From Flammeovirga agarivorans (lineage in GTDB: Bacteria > Bacteroidota > Bacteroidia > Cytophagales > Flammeovirgaceae): a stretch of 64,000 bases of DNA. The stretch covers positions 170,045 through 234,044 of the forward strand of contig NZ_JABAIL010000008.1 in NCBI RefSeq assembly GCF_012641475.1, written 5' to 3'. Position numbers and translations under genes: made by a program. The notes under the pieces are model-generated. The model saw only the letters and a program-made list of their open reading frames with translations. It was not told where the DNA came from and searched no databases. Shown here one piece after another: positions 35,789 to 45,241 of this stretch. Every line of letters starts with the position of its first letter. The first letter of the stretch is position 1.

Positions 35789-36183
35789 CGGGGAATAAAT
35801 AAGTATATTAATGAAAAAAGTTATTTGGTTTTATCAAGATGGTCAAGATGTAGCAAAAAAGCAAGTAGATGTAGGGTAACAGATGGTTACATGGATAAAA
35901 AATCAAGCATTTTATTAAATACTTAATATTGTACTTTTTGGTTTTAAAAGAAAACTTAAACTCGAAATAAAATATTGCTAATTATGTGATTGGTGATTTA
36001 ATCTACTGATTGGTGTTTTGAAATATGAAGAATTCAATATATAATTCTAAATTATTAATATTCGTTTAGGTGGATATTTGAAATAAGTCAATTATGTTTG
36101 TAAGCAATTGGAATTGGTTATTTTGCAACCGATTTAAAAGGATAACATTCATACAATTACGATAACACATACTACACATAACC
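35789..36183. promoter_or_regulatory. Divergent promoter region upstream of tdh
   Basis: 395 bp without a gene. The only clear element is a LacI-type site at 36124-36137, 46 bp before the tdh ATG. The rest is A/T-rich with no stable hairpin that I can see. Confidence 0.45.
36124..36137. promoter_or_regulatory. LacI-family-type operator upstream of tdh
   Basis: TGCAACCGATTTAA shares the core TGCAACCGATT with the minus-strand reading of the site at 12273. Its place just before tdh suggests sugar- or catabolite-linked control of threonine breakdown (inference). Confidence 0.45.
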
Positions 36184-37206
36184 ATGAAAGCATTAGTTAA
36201 ATCTAAAGCCGAAAAAGGCTTGTGGATGGAGGACGTTGCCATTCCAGAGGTAGGTCCAAATGATGTTTTGATCAAAGTATCTAAATCATCTATTTGTGGT
36301 ACCGATTTACACATTTACTTATGGGACGAGTGGGCACAAAATACCATTCGTATAGGCCAAACTATTGGACACGAATATGTTGGTCATGTTGCTGCTTTTG
36401 GTAGCGAGGTGAAAGACTTTAAAGAAGGTGATAGAGTTACAGGTGAAGGCCATATTGCTTGTGGTAGATGCCGTAACTGTAGAAGAGGACGCCAGCATAT
36501 CTGTGAAAAAACAATAGGTATTGGTGTGAATACTAATGGTTCTTTTGCGGAATACGTAAAGGTACCTGCTTCTAATGTAATGAAGATTAATGCTGCAATT
36601 CCAGATGAGGTAGTCTCAATTATGGACCCTCTTGGTAATGCGACACATACTGCCTTGTCTTTTCCTCTAATAGCAGAAGATGTTTTAATTACAGGTTCTG
36701 GATTAATTGGTAGTATGGCGATTCAAGTAGCTAAATTTGCTGGAGCTAGAAATATCGTTGCTACAGAAATGAACGAGTATAGAGCCGAATTAGCGAAACA
36801 AATGGGTGCTACAAGAGTAGTTAACCCTAAATTTGAAAAATTAGAGGATGTCATGGCTGAATTAAAAATGACAGGTTTTGATATTGGATTGGAGTGCTCT
36901 GGTTCTCCAATTGCTTTCAACCAAATGATCAGTCATATGTACAATTCAGGTAAAGTTTCATTATTGGGTATTTTGCCTAATTCTGCTCAAGTGGATTGGA
37001 ATAAGATTATATTTAGAGGGCTAACCTTAAAAGGTATCTATGGTAGAGAGATGTATGAGACTTGGTACCAAATGGAACAGATGTTACTTTCTGGTTTAGA
37101 TATCGCTCCAATTATTACACACCGTTTTGGAATTGATGATTTCCAAAAAGGTTTCGATATTATGGAATCTGGAAATTGTGGAAAAGTAATCCTTAATTGG
37201 GACTAA
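36184..37206 (+). CDS. tdh: L-threonine 3-dehydrogenase
   Basis: 340 residues, same length as E. coli Tdh. Zinc-type medium-chain dehydrogenase: catalytic zinc motif [17 protein letters not shown] and GHEYVGHV, structural zinc Cys cluster [15 protein letters not shown], Rossmann segment [18 protein letters not shown], and the Tdh-specific [14 protein letters not shown]. It oxidises threonine to 2-amino-3-oxobutyrate with NAD in the cytoplasm. The next gene encodes the enzyme that cleaves that product, so both form the standard threonine-to-glycine route. Confidence 0.95.
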   Translation: MKALVKSKAEKGLWMEDVAIPEVGPNDVLIKVSKSSICGTDLHIYLWDEWAQNTIRIGQTIGHEYVGHVAAFGSEVKDFKEGDRVTGEGHIACGRCRNCRRGRQHICEKTIGIGVNTNGSFAEYVKVPASNVMKINAAIPDEVVSIMDPLGNATHTALSFPLIAEDVLITGSGLIGSMAIQVAKFAGARNIVATEMNEYRAELAKQMGATRVVNPKFEKLEDVMAELKMTGFDIGLECSGSPIAFNQMISHMYNSGKVSLLGILPNSAQVDWNKIIFRGLTLKGIYGREMYETWYQMEQMLLSGLDIAPIITHRFGIDDFQKGFDIMESGNCGKVILNWD

Positions 37207-37280
37207 TTCTTAAATAATTTGTGAGTAGTGATAAATGGTACTGCAACTACTTACGGCAACCTTTTTAAATAGACATTATT

Positions 37281-38468
37281 GTGAGCAAAAAAATATATGA
37301 AAGTCTAAAAGAAGACTTAAAACAAATTGAGGCAGATGGCCTGTATAAAAGCGAAAGAATTATTGTAAGTCCACAAGATGCAGAAATTACTCTTGATTCT
37401 GGACAATCTGTATTAAACTTTTGTGCAAATAATTATTTAGGTCTTTCCAACCATCCACGATTAATTCAAGCAGCAAAAGATGCAATGGATTCTCATGGTT
37501 TTGGTATGTCTTCAGTACGCTTTATCTGTGGAGCGACAGATCTTCATAAGAAACTAGAACAAAAAATTGCAGATTTCTTCGGTGCTGAAGATACAATTTT
37601 ATATGCAGCTTGTTTTGATGCTAACGGTGGTGTTTTTGAACCATTATTAACAGCAGAAGATGCAATTATTTCGGATACATTAAACCATGCGTCTATTATC
37701 GATGGTGTGCGTTTATGTAAGGCGAAACGTTTCCGTTACGCTACTGCTGATATGGAGGATTTAGAAAAGCAATTAATTGCTGCTCAGGATCAACGTTTCA
37801 GAATTATTGTAACAGATGGTGTCTTTTCAATGGATGGTCATGTAGCTCCAATGGATAAAATTGTGGAGTTAGCAGACAAATATGATGCATTGGTGATGGT
37901 AGATGAATGCCATTCAGCAGGTGTTGTAGGTAAGTCGGGTAGAGGTGTTACTGAACATTTCGACATCCGTGGAAAAGTAGATATCATCACAGGTACATTA
38001 GGTAAAGCTTTCGGTGGAGCAATCGGTGGTTTCACTACAGGTAAAAAAGAAGTAATTGAAATGCTTCGTCAACGTTCTCGTCCATATTTATTCTCTAATT
38101 CAATTCCTCCTTCAATTGCTGCAGCGGGTATTGAAATGTTTGATATGATGGACAGTACCAACGAGCTTTCTACTCAACTTCATGAAAATACTGCTTATTT
38201 TAAGGAGCAAATGTTAGCAGCAGGTTTCGATATCAAACCTACAGAATCTGCAATTTGTGCTGTGATGTTATATAATGCAGAGTTATCACAAAGGTTCGCT
38301 GAAAAATTATTAGAAAAAGGAATCTATGTGATCGGATTCTTCTTCCCAGTTGTTCCAAAAGAGCAAGCTAGAATTAGAGTTCAATTGTCTGCAGCTCACA
38401 CTAGGGAACATCTAGAGAGGGCCGTTAAAGCATTTACAGAAGTAGGTAAAGAATTAGGAGTGATCTAA
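37281..38468 (+). CDS. kbl: Glycine C-acetyltransferase (2-amino-3-ketobutyrate CoA ligase)
   Basis: 395 residues. Start is GTG 37281 (MSKKIYESLKEDLKQIEADG); no better in-frame ATG is present and the N-terminus matches the family. Alpha-oxoamine synthase fold of PLP enzymes: NFCANNYLGLSNHPRL, GFGMSSVRFICGA, VDECHSAGVVG, and ITGTLGKAFGGAIGG with the PLP-binding Lys. It cleaves 2-amino-3-oxobutyrate with CoA to glycine and acetyl-CoA. It lies 74 bp after tdh and ends in a good terminator. Confidence 0.95.
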   Translation: MSKKIYESLKEDLKQIEADGLYKSERIIVSPQDAEITLDSGQSVLNFCANNYLGLSNHPRLIQAAKDAMDSHGFGMSSVRFICGATDLHKKLEQKIADFFGAEDTILYAACFDANGGVFEPLLTAEDAIISDTLNHASIIDGVRLCKAKRFRYATADMEDLEKQLIAAQDQRFRIIVTDGVFSMDGHVAPMDKIVELADKYDALVMVDECHSAGVVGKSGRGVTEHFDIRGKVDIITGTLGKAFGGAIGGFTTGKKEVIEMLRQRSRPYLFSNSIPPSIAAAGIEMFDMMDSTNELSTQLHENTAYFKEQMLAAGFDIKPTESAICAVMLYNAELSQRFAEKLLEKGIYVIGFFFPVVPKEQARIRVQLSAAHTREHLERAVKAFTEVGKELGVI

Positions 38469-38490
38469 TCACTTACTTTATGAATATTGA

Positions 38491-38529
38491 GAAAGCGTTG
38501 TTTCGAAAAGGGACAACGCTTTTTTTTTA
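38491..38529 (+). terminator. Rho-independent terminator after kbl
   Basis: AAAGCGTTGT (38492-38501) pairs with ACAACGCTTT (38513-38522), 10 bp, with TC/GG partial pairs inside, followed by TTTTTTTAT. Confidence 0.87.
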
Positions 38530-38593
38530 TTAATTAAAACTATTATCAGTATATTCAAAAATCAATAATTGATACTTCTTCAATCATTTAGAA

Positions 38594-39673
38594 ATGAAAC
38601 TATTCTCTATTCTTTTTCTACTATCCTTAAGTGTTCATTGTATTAAAGCTCAAACGGATTCATTATCTAAAGAGCAAAGTGAGTCGATAAGTATCTCATC
38701 TCAAAACGATTTTTATCAGTATTGGCTACAATCCGATCGTAATTTCACCAATGGTATTCATATTACATGGGCTAGTCATCATTTTAATAATAAGGTGATG
38801 GATAAAATTCTATTTGGCCTAAAACAATCAACACAAAAGGAATTCAGTTTAACGATTGGGCAAGATATGCATACTCCTGAAAATGCAGAATTGTCTGAAG
38901 TAGACTCAACAGATAGACCTTATGCGGGTCTATTATATGCAACGTATAAGAAAGTGACATCTGATTATTGGAGAACACTAAGAATCGAAACTAATTTATA
39001 TTTTGGGATACAAGGTCCTGCGGCTTTTGCGGGACAGACTCAAAATTTCATGCATAGCTTATTTCTAGAAAACAAAGACTTTAATGGCTGGGATAATCAA
39101 ATTGGCAATGGTTTAGTTTTAGATATGGATATTACAGTTCATAAGATGTTACCGTTTGTTGGTAAACTCTATGAAACAAATGTATTTGGTAAAGCTCATA
39201 TTGGAACGATATATAATTATGTTCTATCAGGTTTACAGTTCAAGATAGGTAAATACAATGATACTTATTACAGTAAATATGGTGTTCGTCAGAAAAGACC
39301 TCCAGTGATTAATGATTCGAAAAACAGAAGTAAAGCAAGAATCTTAATGAATGAGAAAAGGTCGATTGGCGATACATTTTCTGATATGTTATATAGCTTG
39401 AACCAAGTGAAACAAATCTATTTTTTTACTGAGTTTCAAGTAGGCGCATTGTTTTACGATGGAACAGCACAAGGGAGCCTAATTCAGTTTCAACCAAGCC
39501 CATATGTTTTAAAAGTTGAACAGATCGATCCCTTAATTCTTAATTGGGTATATGGTATTAATTTCAATTTAAAACGATGGATGTTTAGGTATTATAGAGT
39601 AGTAGAGAATGATAATTTTAAGAACAAAAATTTATTTGGTTGGGGAGAAGTATCTGTATTCTACGGTCTTTAG
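38594..39673 (+). CDS. lpxR: LpxR-family lipid A deacylase-like outer-membrane protein
   Basis: 359 residues, signal peptide to about residue 19 (HCIKAQ). Beta-barrel pattern of the LpxR/DUF2219 family: SISSQNDFYQYWLQSDRNFTNGIHITW, GQDMHTPE, DSTDRPYAGLLYATY, and QIGNGLVLDMDI. NDF, the DR-TNG region and DRPYAG are the conserved parts and hold the candidate active-site residues of Salmonella LpxR, which removes the 3'-acyloxyacyl chain of lipid A. Monocistronic, followed only by the terminator of the opposite strand. Enzyme activity is inferred from family motifs. Confidence 0.82.
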   Translation: MKLFSILFLLSLSVHCIKAQTDSLSKEQSESISISSQNDFYQYWLQSDRNFTNGIHITWASHHFNNKVMDKILFGLKQSTQKEFSLTIGQDMHTPENAELSEVDSTDRPYAGLLYATYKKVTSDYWRTLRIETNLYFGIQGPAAFAGQTQNFMHSLFLENKDFNGWDNQIGNGLVLDMDITVHKMLPFVGKLYETNVFGKAHIGTIYNYVLSGLQFKIGKYNDTYYSKYGVRQKRPPVINDSKNRSKARILMNEKRSIGDTFSDMLYSLNQVKQIYFFTEFQVGALFYDGTAQGSLIQFQPSPYVLKVEQIDPLILNWVYGINFNLKRWMFRYYRVVENDNFKNKNLFGWGEVSVFYGL

Positions 39674-39709
39674 TAAAATAAAAAAGGGACTAGAATTACT
39701 CTAGCCCCT
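39672..39709 (-). terminator. Terminator of the polysaccharide cluster (minus strand)
   Basis: On the minus strand AGGGGCTAGA pairs with TCTAGTCCCT (39709-39685, one mismatch) and is followed by TTTTTTATTTTA. It ends the minus-strand cluster after the acetyltransferase gene. Confidence 0.82.
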
Positions 39710-39768
39710 ACACATTTTGCCCTAAATAAATAATGCGATAGTTTTTATCTTTAAGTGTAAGATTTCTC

Positions 39769-40359
39769 TTACTCTGAATCGTTAATTTTTTTTACTTTAT
39801 TATCATCGAATTGATATTTATCTCCTGATTCGGGACAGATTCCAATTCCGTTTTTATCAAATTCTAAACGATGTCCATACTCAGACATCCAACCTATTTG
39901 TTTGGCAGGATTTCCTACTAATAAAGCATAAGCAGGAACATTTTTAGTTACGACTGCACCGGCACCGATAAAGGCATATTCTCCAATATCATGTCCACAT
40001 ACAATTGTAGAATTAGCACCAATAGAAGCACCTTTTCCCACATGAGTCTTCGCATATTGACCCCTTCTGTTCACTGCGCTTCTTGGGTTAATGACATTTG
40101 TAAACACCATAGATGGACCAAGGAAAACATCATCATCACAAGTAACACCTGTGTATATAGAAACGTTATTCTGAACTTTAACATTATTCCCTAAAACTAC
40201 TTCAGGAGAGATCACAACGTTTTGACCGATGTTACATTTTTCTCCTATTTTACAGTTCGGCATAATGTGGCTAAAATGCCAGATACTTGTACCTTCCGCA
40301 ATTTCACAGCCATCATCTATTACAGCTGTTTCGTGTGCAAAATATTTTGTTTCACTCAT
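39769..40359 (-). CDS. wbpD: UDP-3-amino-GlcNAcA 3-N-acetyltransferase (WbpD/WlbB type)
   Basis: 196 residues. Left-handed beta-helix built from hexapeptide repeats (EIAEGTSIWHFSHIMPNCKIGEKCNIGQNVVI, then GKGASIGANSTIVCGHDIGEYAFIGAGAVVTKNV), with GNPAKQIGWMSEYGHRL as in WbpD/WlbB. It acetylates the 3-amino group of UDP-2-acetamido-3-amino-glucuronate with acetyl-CoA. Its start overlaps the aminotransferase gene by 4 bases, and a WbpB/WlbA homologue lies upstream in the cluster, so the UDP-GlcNAc3NAcA route is complete. Confidence 0.92.
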   Translation of the reverse strand: MSETKYFAHETAVIDDGCEIAEGTSIWHFSHIMPNCKIGEKCNIGQNVVISPEVVLGNNVKVQNNVSIYTGVTCDDDVFLGPSMVFTNVINPRSAVNRRGQYAKTHVGKGASIGANSTIVCGHDIGEYAFIGAGAVVTKNVPAYALLVGNPAKQIGWMSEYGHRLEFDKNGIGICPESGDKYQFDDNKVKKINDSE

Positions 40360-41519
40360 GATAATTCCTCAATTGATGATAAAACGCTTTGAATAATGTA
40401 TTGTTGTTGCTCTTCTTTCATTTCTGTATGAATAGGTAAAGACAACACAGATTTTGATAAACTTTCAGTAACAGGAAAACTTCCTTCACCAAACTCCTCC
40501 TTTACATATGCCTTTTGGAAGTGTAGAGGAACAGGGTAATAAATCATAGAAGGAACACCTTTTTCTTGAAGTTTGTCTTTCAAGGCATCTCTATCTACAC
40601 CATCTACTATTAAAGTATATTGATGGAATACATGGGTAGAATAATCTGCTCTTTTAGGAGTTTTAATTTGTGGAACTTCTGCAAAAGCTCTATTGTAAAT
40701 TTTTGCTACATAGGCTCTATTGGCGTTGTAAGTATCCAAATGTGGCAGTTTTGCTAACAATACACCAGCTTGGATAGTGTCCAGCCTTGAATTGCAACCC
40801 ACTACATCATGATGGTATTTAACCGATTGACCATGACTTGCAATCATCTGAGCTTTCTTGGCTAATTCATCATCATTAATCAGCATTGCTCCACCATCTC
40901 CAAAGCAACCTAAGTTCTTTGAAGGGAAGAATGAGGTACAGCCAATATGCCCTATGGTCCCTGCTTTTACTTCAGTTCCGTCAGAGAATGTATAATCTGC
41001 ACCTATAGCTTGTGCAGTATCTTCTATAACGTAGATATCATGTTTCTTTGCGAATTTCATGATACTTTCCATATCTGCACATTGTCCATATAAGTGTACA
41101 GGAACAATTGCTTTTGTTTTTGGAGTTACCTTATCTTCTAGTTGAGTAACATCAATGGTAAACAATTCTGGATCAACATCTACAAAAACAGGTTCTAACT
41201 GTAATAATGCAATCACTTCTGCAGTGGCTACATACGTATGTACAGGTACCAAAACTTCATCACCAGGTTTTAATCCTAGTGCCATCATTGCTAATTGTAA
41301 AGCATCAGTCCCATTGGCACAAGGTACTACATGATGAACATTGTTATATATTGCTAATTCAATAGCAAACCTTTTGACAAAAGGACCATTGATAAATGCA
41401 CCAGTATTAATTACTTCTTGGATGTTGTTATCAACTTGTTCTTTTATGTTTTGGTATTGAGTCTGTAGGTCTACCATCTGGATCTTTCCTACATCTTCTC
41501 TGTTTACAGTTTTGATCAT
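40356..41519 (-). CDS. wbpE: DegT/DnrJ/EryC1-family sugar aminotransferase (WbpE/WlbC type)
   Basis: 387 residues. PLP-dependent aminotransferase with the DegT pattern: INGPFVKRFAIELA, ANGTDALQLAMMALGLKPGDEVLVPVHTYVAT, DTAQAIGADY, and CTSFFPSKNLGCFGDGGAM with the Schiff-base Lys in SKNLG. It should place an amino group at C3 of the UDP-3-keto-GlcNAcA made by the WbpB homologue. Overlaps the acetyltransferase gene by 4 bases. A 104-bp spacer separates it from the WecA-like gene. Confidence 0.92.
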   Translation of the reverse strand: MIKTVNREDVGKIQMVDLQTQYQNIKEQVDNNIQEVINTGAFINGPFVKRFAIELAIYNNVHHVVPCANGTDALQLAMMALGLKPGDEVLVPVHTYVATAEVIALLQLEPVFVDVDPELFTIDVTQLEDKVTPKTKAIVPVHLYGQCADMESIMKFAKKHDIYVIEDTAQAIGADYTFSDGTEVKAGTIGHIGCTSFFPSKNLGCFGDGGAMLINDDELAKKAQMIASHGQSVKYHHDVVGCNSRLDTIQAGVLLAKLPHLDTYNANRAYVAKIYNRAFAEVPQIKTPKRADYSTHVFHQYTLIVDGVDRDALKDKLQEKGVPSMIYYPVPLHFQKAYVKEEFGEGSFPVTESLSKSVLSLPIHTEMKEEQQQYIIQSVLSSIEELS

Positions 41520-41623
41520 GACAAATAGATTATGAAGTATGATTCTTTTGTATAGAATCGTGGGTATATATTTTCTTATGAAATGATAGTAAGCATGCTA
41601 TCATTTTTTAATTTGGGTCTTTA

Positions 41624-42760
41624 TTAACTGTTGGCTCTAATTTTTTCAACAGTAAACTTTCCATTGAAGCGATTAGAAACGGTGGCCATTTCAATCACAT
41701 TAAAAGCTCTTTTCATTTTAAATCTTTTTACTCTAATTTTTAAAGCTATAGGTATAAAATAAAAAGAAACGATCATAATTCCCAAGATAATTCCATCATT
41801 CAACACAGTACCAAGACCAAGTGTTAGGAATAATGCAATAGCAGTAGCCGTTACTACAATTGCACTAGTTTTTGAATGAGTAAAACCTGTTCTTACAAAC
41901 ACATGGTGAATGTGTTTTTTATCTGGAGAGAATGGCGATCTTCCACCCATAATACGAATGGTAAATATTCTCAAGGTATCAATAAAAGGGTAACCAAATA
42001 ATAAAATGGCCACACTAATAGGGTTATCTATTTTAAAAGGATGGGAAGCTGCTAATGCATAATCTGTATTGATGAACATGACCAATGATGTGGCAATAAA
42101 GAACCCTAAAAATAGAGAGCCAGTATCACCCATAAATATGCTTGCCTTTCCCCAGTTATAATACAAGAACCCGATACAAGCACCAAACATTGAAATCATC
42201 AAAGTGGCAATAGCAAGGTTACCGATAAGATAAAACCAAATACCTAGAGTCATTGTAATAAAAGCAGCAACTCCGCCTGCTAATCCGTTAATTCCATCTA
42301 TTAGATTGAACGAATTAGTTAATGCGACAATAACAAAAATGGTTAATGCATAGCTGATGGCTTGTGGAAATTCTATTCCTGGAAATAGAGTGTACAATGA
42401 AGTTAATTGTACATTGCCCATCACAACCACTAAGGTAGCTGCGACAATTTGAACGAATAGCTTATTCTTTGGGTTTAATGGCATCATATCATCACGTAAT
42501 CCCATAAAGAAGATCATGAACATGCCTACGAATAAGTATTTTAAATCGAATACTTGTTCTCCTGAAGTCCAAAGGTAGGATGATATTAAAAATCCAAGGA
42601 AGATACCTACACCACCCATAGATGGGATAAGATCTGTATGTATTTTTCGCCCACCTGGAACATCAAATACATTATTTTTTATGACTACTTTTCTTACTTC
42701 AGGGACGGCAAGGATGGCAACAACCAAAGAAGAAAGTAATGCTAAGCTAATACGAAGCAT
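41624..42760 (-). CDS. MraY/WecA-family undecaprenyl-phosphate sugar-1-phosphate transferase
   Basis: 378 residues, about eleven membrane helices. Family landmarks: VPGGRKIHTDLIPSMGGVGIFLG, GLRDDMMPLNPKNKLFVQ with the DD pair, NSFNLIDGINGLAGG, FMGDTGSLFLGF, and the cytoplasmic SPDKKHIHHVFVRTG (the HIHH loop typical of WecA-type enzymes). It links a sugar-1-phosphate, most likely GlcNAc-1-P, to undecaprenyl phosphate at the inner membrane and so begins each repeat unit. The WecG-like gene upstream suggests an ECA-like start. Confidence 0.9.
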   Translation of the reverse strand: MLRISLALLSSLVVAILAVPEVRKVVIKNNVFDVPGGRKIHTDLIPSMGGVGIFLGFLISSYLWTSGEQVFDLKYLFVGMFMIFFMGLRDDMMPLNPKNKLFVQIVAATLVVVMGNVQLTSLYTLFPGIEFPQAISYALTIFVIVALTNSFNLIDGINGLAGGVAAFITMTLGIWFYLIGNLAIATLMISMFGACIGFLYYNWGKASIFMGDTGSLFLGFFIATSLVMFINTDYALAASHPFKIDNPISVAILLFGYPFIDTLRIFTIRIMGGRSPFSPDKKHIHHVFVRTGFTHSKTSAIVVTATAIALFLTLGLGTVLNDGIILGIMIVSFYFIPIALKIRVKRFKMKRAFNVIEMATVSNRFNGKFTVEKIRANS

Positions 42761-42907
42761 AATTTATTCTATTAAAAATGGGCTATTTGTATTGAATTTC
42801 TTTATTGTTTTACGGCAATTTATCGAGGCCTTTATTCATTTAATTGTTGTACTTTTTTAAAAAATGGCTATTAGTATATTATTCGTAATACAACAATTAT
42901 TTTGGGT

Positions 42908-43816
42908 TTAGAAAATGAATAAAGCGAGGTATCCAAAGAACTTAAAAAGTTCCAAATTCCTTCTTGTTCTTAGTTGAGGTTCTTTGATCCATCTGTATAA
43001 CCATTCCATTTTCATATTCACCCACATTTCTGGAGCGCGTTCAACAGTACCAGTATATACATCGAAACTACCACCTAAACCTTGATAAATGGCTTTGTGG
43101 ACCTCTTGCATTTTCATCATTAATAACTCCTGACGAGGTGAACCTTGAGCAACAAACACTACGTCTGGTTTTTTCTCTTCAATATCAGCTAATAAACGTT
43201 CTTCATCACCTTCTTTAAGGTAACCGTTTCGATAACCTACGATATTGATTTGAGGGTAATCTTCTTTAAGTTGTTCAATAACTTTATTGATGACTTCATC
43301 TTTTCCGCCAACAAAATAAAATGTCTTACTTGTTTCATATTTAGCAATCAAATCTAGCCAAATTTCACAACCTGGTATTTTGATACTATTTAATCCTTTT
43401 TGTTTTAGTGCCATAACAGCACCAACACCATCGGCATAACCAATATTATTATTGATAATATCTCTTGTTTGATCTGTGGCATTTAAGATTTTATGAGCAT
43501 TGATTGCTACTAACATCTTTTTCTCCTTATCAATGATTTCCAACAGCTGATCTCTTGATTCAAAAGCATACGTTTTTACATCGTTGATGTATGCATAGTT
43601 GTTGTATTCATCAGGATTGGATTTTGAAGAAGAACTTACTTGTTCTCTTTTTTCTGAAATACTTTCTGGAGTAGGAGCAATAAATAAAGTATTGGATGCA
43701 AAATTATCTAATGCAGCAATGGCTTCTACTCTAAAATATCTTTTACGGATCTCTACTGTTGCTAAAAGTATTAAGAAGGCTAGGCAACTTATTACAAAAA
43801 GGTATGAAAAAAACAT
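42908..43816 (-). CDS. WecG/TagA/CpsF-family glycosyltransferase with N-terminal membrane anchor
   Basis: 302 residues. Catalytic GT26 domain at about 75-285: KKMLVAINAHKILNA, NNNIGYADGVGAVMALK, IPGCEIWLDLIAKY, FYFVGGKDEVINKV, VVFVAQGSPRQELLM and GLGGSFDVYTGTVERAPEMW. Unlike most family members it begins with a transmembrane helix (residues about 2-22) and a polar linker of about 50 residues. WecG adds ManNAcA to lipid-linked GlcNAc, and genes for UDP-ManNAcA synthesis (wecB, wecC) are in this cluster. A terminator upstream and a leader suggest its own promoter. Confidence 0.9.
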   Translation of the reverse strand: MFFSYLFVISCLAFLILLATVEIRKRYFRVEAIAALDNFASNTLFIAPTPESISEKREQVSSSSKSNPDEYNNYAYINDVKTYAFESRDQLLEIIDKEKKMLVAINAHKILNATDQTRDIINNNIGYADGVGAVMALKQKGLNSIKIPGCEIWLDLIAKYETSKTFYFVGGKDEVINKVIEQLKEDYPQINIVGYRNGYLKEGDEERLLADIEEKKPDVVFVAQGSPRQELLMMKMQEVHKAIYQGLGGSFDVYTGTVERAPEMWVNMKMEWLYRWIKEPQLRTRRNLELFKFFGYLALFIF

Positions 43817-43934
43817 ACGAACACTATTCTGAGTTAAAAAAATTACTGTTTGTTATTGTATTGATACGTAGTTATTTGAGCTTCATTATTCATTATATAA
43901 TAGTATTCTTTCATATTTCGACTATTATAATTGG

Positions 43935-43977
43935 AGTAAAAAAAGGTCTCTGATTATATAATTAAACCAGAGACCTT
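43935..43977 (-). terminator. Internal terminator in the polysaccharide cluster
   Basis: On the minus strand AAGGTCTCTG (43977-43968) pairs with CAGAGACCTT (43952-43943), followed by TTTTTTTAC. It ends the unit closed by the six-hairpin barrel gene and isolates the WecG-like gene downstream. Confidence 0.83.
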
Positions 43978-43997
43978 CAATAGGGATAAATTTCTAA

Positions 43998-45197
43998 TTA
44001 GGCGTTTTTTGAATTTTCTTTAATGTAGTGGCTAATTCCATAAAACATAAAAGCTTGACTCCAACGCATATATGGAATCTTAGATGATAATCCCTTCTTC
44101 ATTTGGTAATAAAAGAAGCCTTTCTCATCCTGCATATTATCAAATGTCCACTGCATTACCTTATCTGTTAATTCTTTGTGCTCATTGAATTTATTTAAGC
44201 TGGATAATGTAACTGGAAGTTGGCCTGGGCAATGAATATCAATAGGATAAACTTTGTCATGATAATACTTTGGAGTACCATCAGCTAAAAAGAAGTTGTT
44301 GATATAGTAATCAAACCCTCTTTTAATATTATCCTGATAAGTATAATCACCTGTATATTTTTGGAAATATGATAAAGCATCTAGATTATACCCTGTATGG
44401 AAGCTATCGATCCAATTTTGAACTTTTAACTCACCATACAACCATGAACCATCTACTCTTTGTTGATCTACACAAGCTTGTACAGATGCTTTGGCTGCTT
44501 CATAATACTTTTCATTTTTAGTATAGTGGTAGCATATTGCTAATATTTTACTACCTAATAACGAAGCGTTGTATACTGTATTGTTTCCGTTTAATGGAGA
44601 GTAAGAGAATAGGAAACCATTTTCTTTCTCTGTTCTATTCAGATCATTCATAACAAAGTCAGCAGCACTTAATGCCGTGTTCAAGAATTCTCTGTCTTTT
44701 GTGATTTCATAGGCCTTGATTAATGCATCTACAGCGAAGCTGGTAGCTACAACTGTCGGTGTATTCTTCTTGAATAAGAATAACCTTCTGGCTTGCCAAT
44801 CAAAATTATAGCCCCATGCTGCTCCAGAATAACCTTCCGTTTTTAAGGAGATTAATAACTCTCCCAACGATCTGATATTATCAAGCAGTTCAACAGGTCT
44901 ACCATAACTTGTATTTCCATTTTTTGCTGCATGGTACAAATTACAATAACCGTTTAAGAATAAAGCAATTCCTTTTGCATTGTACTCTTTAGGAACCATT
45001 AATACCTTTCTTAAATTGATAGGACTTCTTTTAAATCCTTGTATCCATGCCAAACGAGCAATATCATATTTTTTAAAAGGTAGTGCTTGGAATACTTTAG
45101 AGTTTAACCCATCATAAGGGTCCCAACCTTTGTATTCTTCATTCTCACAATATTCTTTATGTTTAATGAAATTTCTGTCGATGAAATTACTTACCAT
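43998..45197 (-). CDS. Six-hairpin (alpha/alpha barrel) glycosidase-like protein of the polysaccharide cluster
   Basis: 399 residues, no signal peptide. Repeated helix pairs with aromatic residues at helix ends: GIALFLNGYCNLYHAA, GAAWGYNFDWQAR, VVATSFAVDALIKAYEITKDREFLNTALSAADFV, LGSKILAICYHYTKNEKYYEAA, WIDSFHTGYNLDALSYFQKYTG and YMRWSQAFMFYGISHYI. This is the (alpha/alpha)6 barrel of six-hairpin glycosidases and uronate lyases or epimerases. No family could be fixed by eye. It may modify or trim a uronate-containing repeat unit in the cytoplasm (inference). Confidence 0.7.
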   Translation of the reverse strand: MVSNFIDRNFIKHKEYCENEEYKGWDPYDGLNSKVFQALPFKKYDIARLAWIQGFKRSPINLRKVLMVPKEYNAKGIALFLNGYCNLYHAAKNGNTSYGRPVELLDNIRSLGELLISLKTEGYSGAAWGYNFDWQARRLFLFKKNTPTVVATSFAVDALIKAYEITKDREFLNTALSAADFVMNDLNRTEKENGFLFSYSPLNGNNTVYNASLLGSKILAICYHYTKNEKYYEAAKASVQACVDQQRVDGSWLYGELKVQNWIDSFHTGYNLDALSYFQKYTGDYTYQDNIKRGFDYYINNFFLADGTPKYYHDKVYPIDIHCPGQLPVTLSSLNKFNEHKELTDKVMQWTFDNMQDEKGFFYYQMKKGLSSKIPYMRWSQAFMFYGISHYIKENSKNA

Positions 45198-45241
45198 GAT
45201 CTTGGGTTTAATCTTAAATATAATAACTGATATATATGAGC

